Shown here: positions 19,501 to 27,026 of the stretch, one piece after another
Position numbering within the stretch: position 1 is the stretch's first letter
Layout of the letters: the number at the start of each line of letters is the position of its first letter
Assembly: GCA_902762855.1 (NCBI GenBank)
Contig: CACWPR010000007.1
Coordinates: 1 to 45,039, forward strand
Reading direction: 5' to 3'
From: Ruminococcus flavefaciens
GTDB taxonomy: Bacteria; Bacillota; Clostridia; Oscillospirales; Ruminococcaceae
DNA length: 45,039 nt
Notes under the pieces: model-generated
The model's database searches: none
Seen by the model: the letters and a program-made list of their open reading frames with translations, nothing else
What the model was told of the DNA's origin: nothing
Program-made: the position numbers and the translations under genes

Positions 19501-19583
19501 AAGCTGCGAGGGAGAAGGGGATTCCGGAGCAGAGGGAGCTCCGGTATCTCCTTGCAGCTCATACGTGCCGGGAACAACCGGCA
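19501..19583 (+). ncRNA. Structured 5' leader of the xylanase mRNA (candidate cis-regulatory or stabilising RNA)
   Basis: Two stem-loops are visible. The first is long: AGCTGC (19502-19507) pairs with GCAGCT (19554-19559), GGAGA (19511-19515) with TCTCC (19547-19551), and CCGGAG (19524-19529) with CTCCGG (19539-19544). The second is TGCCGG (19566-19571) with CCGGCA (19578-19583) around GAACAA. No T run follows either, so they are not simple terminators. About 36 AT-rich bases lie between the second stem and the AGCGAGGA ribosome site. I do not recognise a known riboswitch class. Confidence 0.55.
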
Positions 19584-19629
19584 GTCGTTAATTATATCAT
19601 TATAAACTGAAAGCGAGGAATGATACGCA

Positions 19630-22600
19630 ATGAAAAAAGGCTTTTTAAAGAAGCTCGTCAGCGGTGTGCTGACCGGTTTCCTTTGCCTGACAAGTGTACC
19701 AAATATCCCCGACCTTGATGCATCAGCCGCAAGCGATTATCAGAAAACCTTTACACAAAACGGCTACGACTATGAGGTCTGGAATCAGTACAGTCAGGGT
19801 ACTATTTCTTTCGATGCAGGCAGCGGCCCCGGTACCTATAGCTGTTCATGGAGCGGCATCCACAACATCCTGTTCCGTGCAGGAAAGAAGTGGTCAAGCG
19901 GTACTCAGTGGAACCAGCTTGACGGTATCAAGGTAGATTATGCCTGTGACTACCACCCCAACGGAAACTCTTACCTCTGCGTTTACGGATGGACAACAAG
20001 CCCGCTGGTCGAGTACTACATCGTAGACTCCTACGGAAGCTGGAGACCACCCGGAGAGAGCGCAAATATGAAGAAGGTCGGCACTATCACAGTTGACGAC
20101 GGTACCTATGAGGTGTACTCCGGTACACACGACGGCCCTTCTATCGAACAGGGCGTTACTCACTTCAATCAGTACTGGAGCGTCAGAGTTGACAGTCAGC
20201 TCCGTACACAGGGTACTATAAATATCGACAAGCACTTCGCAGCCTGGGAAAACCAGTTCAACATGAAGATGGGCAGCCTTCGTGAGGTAGCTCTCAACGT
20301 TGAAGGCTGGCAGAGCTCAGGAAGAGCTACAGTTTCTAAGAATGAGCTTACTATCGGTGGCGGCACAGAACCCGACGTTCCGAAGGAGCCTAAGGAAGCA
20401 AATGCAGACGGCAGCTACTTCAAGAGCACTTTTGAGTCCGGTACAGATGAATGGACCGGCAGAGGAAGTGCTAAGGTGACTACCGACAGCAAGAACTACT
20501 ACTCAGGCAGCAAGTCACTTTACGTAAGCGGAAGAGAAGATAACTGGCATGGTGCTGCTATCACTCTTGACCCCGATTACTTCGTTCCCGGCTACACATA
20601 CAGCTTCAGCACAGCCGTGCTTCAGAAGAGCGGCGAGCCTGTTGATATGAAGTTCACACTCCAGCAGGGCAGCGGCGATTCCGCAACCTACAATGAGGTA
20701 GCTTCAGGTACAGCAAAGAGCGGTGAGTGGACAAAGCTGGAGAATGTTTCCTTCACAATACCTACAGGCTCAAGTGAACTCATCCTTTACGTTGAGGCTC
20801 CTGAAAGCCTTACAGACTTCTACATCGACGATGTTCTCGCAGCAGTTGAAAAGACAAAGTCATCTGTTGTAACAGGCGGCGGTACAGTAGAAGGCGGCAG
20901 CAATATCTCCACAACAACAACTACAACTATAACAGACGGACCCTACAACGTAACAACTACTACAACATATGACAATAAGAATGCAGGACTCAAGAACGTA
21001 TTCTCTGATTACTTCAGAGTAGGAAGCGCTGTAAGCCAGAACGAAGTTGGCAAGGCTTCAGACTTCATATTAAAGCATTTCAACAGCATCACTCCTGAGA
21101 ATGAGCTCAAGCCTGAGAATATCCTTGATCAGTCTGCCAGCCAGTCCAAGGGAAACAATGTTAATCCACAGGTAAAGCTCCCCTACGGCGCTAAGGTCAT
21201 CCTTGACTGGGCAGTAAAGAACAATATGCCTGTAAGAGGTCATACCCTCGTATGGCACAGCCAGACTCCCGGCTGGTTCTTCAGAGAGAACTTCTCTGAC
21301 AGCGGCGCTATTGTATCCAAGGAGATCATGGATCAGCGTATGGAGAACTTCATCAAGAATACCTTCGCTATGCTGAAGGAGAACTATCCTACACTGAACC
21401 TCTACGCTTACGACGTAGTAAACGAGGCATTTGAAGTAAACAACGGCAGCCTCAGATCAGCAGGTATGGACCAGGCTAACGGACAGTCACCCTGGACACT
21501 TATCTACGGCGATGACAGCTATATGGTAAAGGCTTTTGAGTATGCAAGAAGGTATGCTCCCGAAGGCTGTAAGCTGTTCTACAATGACTTCAATGAGTAC
21601 ATCGACTCCAAGAGAGATTCTATCTACTCCTTCTGTAAGAAGGTATATGAGCAGGGCAACCTGGACGGTGTAGGTATGCAGTCTCACCTTGACACAACAT
21701 ATCCCAGCGCATCACTTTACAAGCAGGCTCTTGAAAAGTTCGCATCCATCGGCTGCGAGATACACGTAACTGAGCTCGACGCTACAGCTAAGGCATCCAA
21801 CGGTGCTACTGAGGCATCTCAGGCAACATACTACGAGGGCATAGTTAAAGCTATCAGAGACTGCGATGCAGTTACATCCCTTACTTTCTGGGGAACAAAT
21901 GACACAATGAGCTGGAGAAGCGGCGACAAGCCCCTTATCTTCGACGGCAGCTATCAGCCTAAGCAGGCATATGACAAGATAGTTGCACTGGTTGACCCCT
22001 CCAAGTGGGGCCCCGGCTACACAGACGAAGGAAGCTCAAATGAAAAAGACATCGACAAGCTGGTAACTCTCTGGGGCGATGCTGACAATGACGGCGAAGT
22101 TAAGATGAACGACGTTGTACTTGTAATGCAGGCTATCGCAAACTCAGACGTTTACGGTGAGAACGGTTCCAGCAAGGACAGAATAAAGAGCCCCGGCATC
22201 TACAATGCTGACGTTTATGAGGCAGGCGGCGGACTTTCTACAATGGACGCACTGCACATCCAGAAGTTCCTCCTCGAACTGGAGACACTTCCCTACAGCT
22301 ACGATGCAAGCCAGAAGAAAACAACTTCCGGCGGCAGCACAACACCTACTACTACAACAACAGCAGTTATCAACACAGACGGTTTCTTCACAGCATCCTT
22401 CGAGTCAGGTTCTGACGACTGGGAAGGCAGAGGAGCAGCATCTGTTTCAACAGACAAGGAAAACTACTACTCAGGCAGCAGTTCACTGAAGGTCTCAGGC
22501 AGAACTGACAACTGGCATGGTGCATCTATCAACCTTGATTCAGCTACATTCAAGGCTGGAAACACATACAGCTTCAGCGCAGCAGTAATGCAGCCCACAG

Positions 22601-23529
22601 CTTCTGCACAGGATATGAAGATGACTCTTCAGTACACATTAGACGGCGATGAGAAGTACTCTGAGGTAGCATCAGTAAGTGCCGCTTCAAAGACATGGAC
22701 AAAGCTCGAAAATACATCCTACACAATACCTGAGGGAGCATCAAATCTCGTTCTTTACATCGAAATGCCCGATTCACTCACAAATTTCTACATTGACGAT
22801 GTAGTAGCTGCTGAGGAAGGCAAGAAGTCCACAGTAGTTAACGGACAGGGCAAGGTAGGCGAGTTCCCTGCAAGCCAGGTAGATACAAGCAAGAAGCTCG
22901 TAGCAATTTCCTTCGACGATGGTGCAGTAGGTTCTGCTGCAACAGACCCCTCAATGAGAATAATCAATGCTATTGCAAATGAAGGCTGGCACGCAACATT
23001 CTTCTATGTTGGAAGCTGGATCTCAGGCAGCAGCGATGAGCAGGAAGTAAAGTATGCTTACAGCAAGGGCATGGAGATCGCAAACCACTCCACAACTCAC
23101 CCCAAGCTCTCCACAATGAGCGCATCTGAGATAAGAAGCGAGTTTGACCAGACTCATGCTAAGCTGAAGAGCATCATCGGAGCAGAGCCTTCCAAGATGA
23201 TGAGACTTCCTTACCTTGATTATAACAGCACTGTAACAAGCACACTGAACGATGTTGCCCTCATCTCCTGCGGAGTTGATTCAGGTGACTGGCAGAATGG
23301 TGCAACCAAGCAGTCAGTTGTAAACGCTATCACAACCGCTATGAACAACGGTTCACTTGAGAATTCAATAGTACTCTGCCATGAGACATACAGCCACACA
23401 GCAGACGCTATCGAGGAGCTTATCCCTGTACTCAAGGCAAACGGCTATCAGATCGTAACAGTATCTGAGCTCTTTGAGGCAAGAGGACAGCAGCTCAAGG
23501 GCGGTACAGTATACACAAGGTGTCAGTGA
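19630..23529 (+). CDS. Secreted modular xylanase/acetylesterase: GH11-CBM22-GH10-dockerin-CBM22-CE4
   Basis: 1299 residues with a Sec signal peptide (~1-34). GH11 xylanase at ~36-243: nucleophile E128 in PLVEYYIV, acid/base E225 in LNVEGWQSSG. CBM22 at ~262-404. A Thr-rich linker. GH10 xylanase at ~452-790: acid/base E599 in DVVNEAF, nucleophile E715 in HVTELD. Dockerin at ~808-892: first loop DADNDGEVKMND, second loop DVYEAGGGLSTMD. A Thr-rich linker, then a second CBM22 at ~919-1061. CE4 deacetylase at ~1088-1285: SFDDG (D1096, D1097), NHSTTHP (H1153, H1157), RLP, and CHE (H1251). It should cleave xylan, remove acetyl groups and dock on a cellulosome. Codon use is strongly biased, suggesting high expression. 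An AraC gene follows. Confidence 0.96.
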   Translation: MKKGFLKKLVSGVLTGFLCLTSVPNIPDLDASAASDYQKTFTQNGYDYEVWNQYSQGTISFDAGSGPGTYSCSWSGIHNILFRAGKKWSSGTQWNQLDGIKVDYACDYHPNGNSYLCVYGWTTSPLVEYYIVDSYGSWRPPGESANMKKVGTITVDDGTYEVYSGTHDGPSIEQGVTHFNQYWSVRVDSQLRTQGTINIDKHFAAWENQFNMKMGSLREVALNVEGWQSSGRATVSKNELTIGGGTEPDVPKEPKEANADGSYFKSTFESGTDEWTGRGSAKVTTDSKNYYSGSKSLYVSGREDNWHGAAITLDPDYFVPGYTYSFSTAVLQKSGEPVDMKFTLQQGSGDSATYNEVASGTAKSGEWTKLENVSFTIPTGSSELILYVEAPESLTDFYIDDVLAAVEKTKSSVVTGGGTVEGGSNISTTTTTTITDGPYNVTTTTTYDNKNAGLKNVFSDYFRVGSAVSQNEVGKASDFILKHFNSITPENELKPENILDQSASQSKGNNVNPQVKLPYGAKVILDWAVKNNMPVRGHTLVWHSQTPGWFFRENFSDSGAIVSKEIMDQRMENFIKNTFAMLKENYPTLNLYAYDVVNEAFEVNNGSLRSAGMDQANGQSPWTLIYGDDSYMVKAFEYARRYAPEGCKLFYNDFNEYIDSKRDSIYSFCKKVYEQGNLDGVGMQSHLDTTYPSASLYKQALEKFASIGCEIHVTELDATAKASNGATEASQATYYEGIVKAIRDCDAVTSLTFWGTNDTMSWRSGDKPLIFDGSYQPKQAYDKIVALVDPSKWGPGYTDEGSSNEKDIDKLVTLWGDADNDGEVKMNDVVLVMQAIANSDVYGENGSSKDRIKSPGIYNADVYEAGGGLSTMDALHIQKFLLELETLPYSYDASQKKTTSGGSTTPTTTTTAVINTDGFFTASFESGSDDWEGRGAASVSTDKENYYSGSSSLKVSGRTDNWHGASINLDSATFKAGNTYSFSAAVMQPTASAQDMKMTLQYTLDGDEKYSEVASVSAASKTWTKLENTSYTIPEGASNLVLYIEMPDSLTNFYIDDVVAAEEGKKSTVVNGQGKVGEFPASQVDTSKKLVAISFDDGAVGSAATDPSMRIINAIANEGWHATFFYVGSWISGSSDEQEVKYAYSKGMEIANHSTTHPKLSTMSASEIRSEFDQTHAKLKSIIGAEPSKMMRLPYLDYNSTVTSTLNDVALISCGVDSGDWQNGATKQSVVNAITTAMNNGSLENSIVLCHETYSHTADAIEELIPVLKANGYQIVTVSELFEARGQQLKGGTVYTRCQ
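20413..20841 (+). repeat. CBM22 copy 1 within the xylanase gene
   Basis: Encodes residues ~262-404. It shares long matches with copy 2, such as NYYSGS, SGR-x-DNWHGA, WTKLEN and FYIDDV, so the two arose by duplication. Confidence 0.85.
22384..22812 (+). repeat. CBM22 copy 2 within the xylanase gene
   Basis: Encodes residues ~919-1061, clearly paralogous to copy 1. Copy 1 precedes the GH10 module; this copy precedes the CE4 module. Confidence 0.85.
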
Positions 23530-23603
23530 GACACTCTCTACCCGGACCTTATGGTGCCGGAAGTGTGAACTAAGGTTTCTCCTAATTTTAATATCCCCTG
23601 AAG

Positions 23604-23632
23604 GGCGGTCGGCTTAAAGTCGGCTGCCTTTT
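23604..23632 (+). terminator. Terminator after the xylanase gene
   Basis: GGCGGTCGGC-TTAAA-GTCGGCTGCC, a 10-bp stem with G-T wobble pairs, then TTTT. It lies 74 bases after the stop. Confidence 0.78.
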
Positions 23633-23723
23633 CATTTGTTCAAACTGTTCAAAAATTGTGGTGTCATGACCACCCCGCCCATACTGCTCATTGTGCATAA
23701 CTGCTAAAGTTAGACGTATCCTA

Positions 23724-23752
23724 TTTACAAAATGTGGAATTTATATTATAAT
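23724..23752 (+). promoter_or_regulatory. Sigma-A promoter of the AraC-family gene
   Basis: TTTACA (23724-23729), 17-base spacer, TATAAT (23747-23752). Confidence 0.85.
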
Positions 23753-23805
23753 ATAAGGTAGATAATTATGAACATGAGTCATAAATTGCGACAGAAATTG
23801 GTGAG

Positions 23806-24693
23806 GTGAGAAAGTTGATAAAGCATCTATCAGGGGATTATGAAACAGTAGAGTACGATGAAAAAAAGTACGTTATGCTTTATGACAATACGGACAACGA
23901 GGCCTATCCTGTCCACTGGCACAGAGCAGTGGAGGTACTGATGCCGCTGAAAAATACATATATCGTCAATGTCAGCGGTACAGATTATCATATCCGTGAG
24001 AATGATGTGCTTATAGTACCTACAGGAGAGCTCCACAGTATGCCTGCGGTGCCTGGAAGGAGACTCATATTCCAGTGCGACAACCGCATTCTTGGGGACG
24101 TTCCGGCGCTGGACAGCCTTATGAGGGGTATCTCATCTCCTATAATGATAACCCCGGAAATGGATAAGGACCTTCATCTGCTGGCAAAAAAGAATATGCT
24201 GGATATATTCACACTTTACAGCTCAAAGTCTGAGCTTTCAGATGTGAAGATATATGTCAAGCTCATAGATATATTCATTGCCCTCAGAGAATTCCAGCTC
24301 AGACAGCACCAGATAGCCATGGATGTTGACGAGGAGAAGATAGACGAGTACAGCGAGAAGTTCAGCAATGTGCTGAAGTACATCGACAATAACTATATGT
24401 ACGACATCTCTCTGGACCAGCTTGCGGACGTTGCAGGCTACAGCAAGTACCATTTTTCAAGGATATTCAAGCAGTACAACTCTATGTCCTATTTGCAGTA
24501 CATCAATGCAAGACGTACCAAAGCCGCTGAGCTTCTGCTCATGGAGCCAGATATCCCTATAACTGAGGTGGCTATGAGGTCAGGCTTCAAGAGCCTTACC
24601 ACCTTCAACCGCATTTTCAAGGAGATAAAGCACTGCACTCCCACGGACTTCAAAAAGCTGTATTCCGTGGCAGAAAGACGATATGGGCTATAA
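23806..24693 (+). CDS. AraC-family transcriptional regulator with cupin sensor domain
   Basis: About 295 residues. The N-terminal half (~25-95) is a cupin: PVHWHRAVEVLMPL, then IRENDVLIVPTGELHSM, with the His residues typical of sugar-sensing AraC proteins. The C-terminal ~100 residues hold two helix-turn-helix units: SLDQLADVAGYSKYHFSRIFKQY and PITEVAMRSGFKSLTTFNRIFKE. The start is uncertain: GTG at 23806, or TTG at 23815 with AGGTGA five bases upstream, which fits spacing better. It has its own promoter and terminator. Regulation of the adjacent xylanase by sugar is a plausible inference, not shown by the sequence. Confidence 0.92.
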   Translation: MRKLIKHLSGDYETVEYDEKKYVMLYDNTDNEAYPVHWHRAVEVLMPLKNTYIVNVSGTDYHIRENDVLIVPTGELHSMPAVPGRRLIFQCDNRILGDVPALDSLMRGISSPIMITPEMDKDLHLLAKKNMLDIFTLYSSKSELSDVKIYVKLIDIFIALREFQLRQHQIAMDVDEEKIDEYSEKFSNVLKYIDNNYMYDISLDQLADVAGYSKYHFSRIFKQYNSMSYLQYINARRTKAAELLLMEPDIPITEVAMRSGFKSLTTFNRIFKEIKHCTPTDFKKLYSVAERRYGL

Positions 24694-24697
24694 AAAT

Positions 24698-24722
24698 AAG
24701 GGACGCTTTAAGCGTCCCTTTT
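24698..24722 (+). terminator. Bidirectional terminator between convergent genes
   Basis: AAGGGACGCTT-T-AAGCGTCCCTT, a long perfect stem with a T run on each side (TTTT on plus, ATTTTTA on minus). It ends both the AraC gene and the sigma/partner operon. Confidence 0.92.
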
Positions 24723-24725
24723 GCA

Positions 24726-26366
24726 TTAGTTGTTATTGTAATATTCCTGGATGATATTGTCAACTCCGGCTGCTATATCATCGTCCTCACTGCATTTGTA
24801 CCATGTTTCGATTCCGTCGCTTGTGAGCATACTCACATATCCTCCGTTGCTGAAATAAAATGAGTATCCGACACCGCCTTCAGAAAGGCTGTTGTAAAGA
24901 ATTACGACGCTGTTTTTAGAATTTTCATCATCTATTATTGCATCCTCTATAGGCTGGGAGACTTCTGTCCATTGGTGTGACTCTATATAGCTCATAACTG
25001 CTGTAATGGCCTCAGCCGGTACGGCCTGTCCCCAGTCAACGCCGTATGCCTGGTAAGAGTTCAGGTCATAGTCTGTAAGATGTCCGAAGGGAGGAGTTTC
25101 GGAGTATGACTCCGCTTTGCAAATAATGTCCTCACCAAGTATGCCGGTGACAGCGTCCCTGAACTGCTGGTAGTCTATGCGGTAATACCTCCGGAAATAA
25201 TGCTCACTGTCTGCAATGGCAGTATCAGAGGTCTTATCCCATGTGAAGCCGACATCCTCGCATACAAGGTAACCGTCGTTGAGTATGCTTATAGTCGTTT
25301 TACAAAAATCGTCAATGTGAGTGAAGGTGATACTTTCTTGACTGCCATGCTCAGGAAGGTCAGCTTCTGTTACATCCTCATATTCAGCGTGTTCAAAGAA
25401 GTCATAGAGACTGTAACGCTCGTCCTCGGTAAGTGCTCTGCCTGTGTACTGAGTGGGGATGAGCGGGTCATCTATCCATACATCAGGCCATATTTTTTTG
25501 TAAACCTCGGACATATCAATATAAAGCGGAACGTTCCCTTCTGTAGTAATGCTTGCCTCACGGTAAGGGTCAGTTACTTTGACGTCAGAATAGCGGAAGT
25601 CGATGAATGGTGCAATTTGCGGAGCTATTTCAGTGTATGCGAGGAGCTCGTTAAAAAGGCTTTCGCCGTCTGAGCACTTATAATACTTATGCTCCAGGTG
25701 TGTCAGCTCATAGGAGGTTCCATCATTATCCTGTGTGTCATAAGTTTCAAAGAGGACAGAAACAAAACCGTTTCTTTTGATATTGAAGTTTGCTCCTTCG
25801 AGCGATGATCTCTCATAGTTAAAGTACATCTCATCTGATTGATCAGCAGACTGATACTCCTCCTCAGATATTTCGGTGAACTGGTATTTCCTAAATATGC
25901 CTGCTATCTCTTCTCTTTCCTCTTCAGTAAACGACAAACATTCCCACTGGAGAGGTTCACCATTCGCATCAAGCTGCTCATCAGGTTTAAAAAGGGTGTA
26001 TTCCTGGGAGAGAAATCTCTCCATGAGCTCGTCAAGCTGGGGAGCAGCGGACTCAGTCACAGGCTCTGTGGGTTCGGTACCGGCAACGATAGTCGTTGAC
26101 TCCGGAGCGGTAGTGGCCGGAGCAGGGGAAGGCTGATTTCTAAGCAGATGTGCGGAGATTCCTATAGTACCGGCAAGTACTGCACAGGCGGCGATGCCGC
26201 TTATGACTTTCAGATAACTGCGGTTCCGGACGTGCTCGATACCGCTGACATGGTCTGCAAATTTTTCATCAGCAGTGCCGGGTACCTGACAGTTTGCTAT
26301 GATACGCTCCTTGACATCGTCAGGCATAGTGATGCTGCTGACTGAGCGTTTTACTTTTTTATTCAT
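24726..26366 (-). CDS. Single-pass membrane protein, probable anti-sigma partner (third module)
   Basis: 546 residues. A polar cytoplasmic N-terminus (~1-50) contains HVSGIEHVRNR before one membrane helix (~52-74). A Pro/Thr linker (~78-110) follows, then an outer region of ~430 residues that I do not recognise; it is acidic and aromatic-rich. The SG(V/I)E...R element next to the membrane matches the partner encoded at 1821-3161, so the two are likely related. The ATG shares one base with the sigma stop (TAATG), and AAAGGAG lies nine bases upstream, indicating coupled translation. It likely holds the sigma factor at the membrane until an outside signal arrives (inference). Confidence 0.7.
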   Translation of the reverse strand: MNKKVKRSVSSITMPDDVKERIIANCQVPGTADEKFADHVSGIEHVRNRSYLKVISGIAACAVLAGTIGISAHLLRNQPSPAPATTAPESTTIVAGTEPTEPVTESAAPQLDELMERFLSQEYTLFKPDEQLDANGEPLQWECLSFTEEEREEIAGIFRKYQFTEISEEEYQSADQSDEMYFNYERSSLEGANFNIKRNGFVSVLFETYDTQDNDGTSYELTHLEHKYYKCSDGESLFNELLAYTEIAPQIAPFIDFRYSDVKVTDPYREASITTEGNVPLYIDMSEVYKKIWPDVWIDDPLIPTQYTGRALTEDERYSLYDFFEHAEYEDVTEADLPEHGSQESITFTHIDDFCKTTISILNDGYLVCEDVGFTWDKTSDTAIADSEHYFRRYYRIDYQQFRDAVTGILGEDIICKAESYSETPPFGHLTDYDLNSYQAYGVDWGQAVPAEAITAVMSYIESHQWTEVSQPIEDAIIDDENSKNSVVILYNSLSEGGVGYSFYFSNGGYVSMLTSDGIETWYKCSEDDDIAAGVDNIIQEYYNNN

Positions 26367-26839
26367 TATAAAAACTCCTTTCTGTAGATGTTTTCGAGAA
26401 GTTTTCTTCCCTTCTGAAGCCGCATTTTGACAGCCGAGGGGCTTTTGCCTATCATTTCAGATATCTCATTGACCTTGTACTCTTCAACGTAATGCAGCGT
26501 GAGTACTATACGGAATTTATCCGGGACCATAGACAGAGCTTCAAGGATGTGGGAGTCCTCGTCGTCACGGGTATAGAACCACAGCTTGTCCTCCGATTCG
26601 GCAGGATGTCTTTTTCTGTATCTCAGGGTATCACGGCATTTGTTGGTAACAGTCTTAATGAGCCATGCTTTTTCATGTTCCCTGTCGGCAATATCCGGTG
26701 ATGACCGGAAGTAGCTCAGGAATGTCTCCTGTACAGCGTCCTCAGCGTCGGAAGAGTTTTGCAGCATGACTATACATATCCGGTACAGCATATCTCCGTA
26801 CTTTTCAACGGCTCTTATGATGTTGCCGTTATCGGACAT
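26366..26839 (-). CDS. ECF-type RNA polymerase sigma factor (third of three)
   Basis: 157 residues, a compact ECF sigma factor. Region 2 at ~12-75 includes DAEDAVQETFLSYFRS and AWLIKTVTNKCRDTLRYRKR. Region 4 at ~100-152 includes VPDKFRIVLTLHYVEEYKVNEISEMI and SPSAVKMRLQKGRKLL. AAAGGAG lies about nine bases before the ATG. Its stop overlaps the start of the membrane-partner gene. This is the most canonical of the three sigma factors here. It lies 3' of the xylanase-AraC region but is transcribed in the opposite direction. Confidence 0.93.
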   Translation of the reverse strand: MSDNGNIIRAVEKYGDMLYRICIVMLQNSSDAEDAVQETFLSYFRSSPDIADREHEKAWLIKTVTNKCRDTLRYRKRHPAESEDKLWFYTRDDEDSHILEALSMVPDKFRIVLTLHYVEEYKVNEISEMIGKSPSAVKMRLQKGRKLLENIYRKEFL

Positions 26840-26869
26840 TCATATCAGCTCCTTTAGAATGAAGTTGAG

Positions 26870-26883
26870 AAACTCCGGAGTTT
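26870..26883 (-). promoter_or_regulatory. 14-base palindrome upstream of the third sigma gene
   Basis: AAACTCCGGAGTTT is a perfect palindrome 31 bases upstream of the sigma start, preceded on the minus strand by GGAAC. It could be an operator or part of an ECF-type promoter. Function not established. Confidence 0.45.
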
Positions 26884-26952
26884 GTTCCTCTTCACTAATA
26901 ACACGCCGGAGTGGAGGAAATGGTCAATTCTTACGAAAAAAATTTTTGAATG

Positions 26953-26979
26953 AAAAACGGCACCATATAGGTGCCGTTT
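26953..26979 (-). terminator. Terminator of the mre-PBP2 operon
   Basis: On the minus strand, AAACGGCACC-TATAT-GGTGCCGTTT followed by a T run. It lies about 50 bases after the PBP2 stop. Confidence 0.9.
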
Positions 26980-27026
26980 GATACATCAGGCGGACGAGTC
27001 TGTCCGTCTGAAATTGCAGTGCTGAA

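Noticed and set aside
20890-20970. ACA/ACT-rich microsatellite-like repeats in the xylanase gene
   Set aside because: They encode Thr-rich linkers between modules and the frame stays open. They are not mobile or CRISPR repeats.
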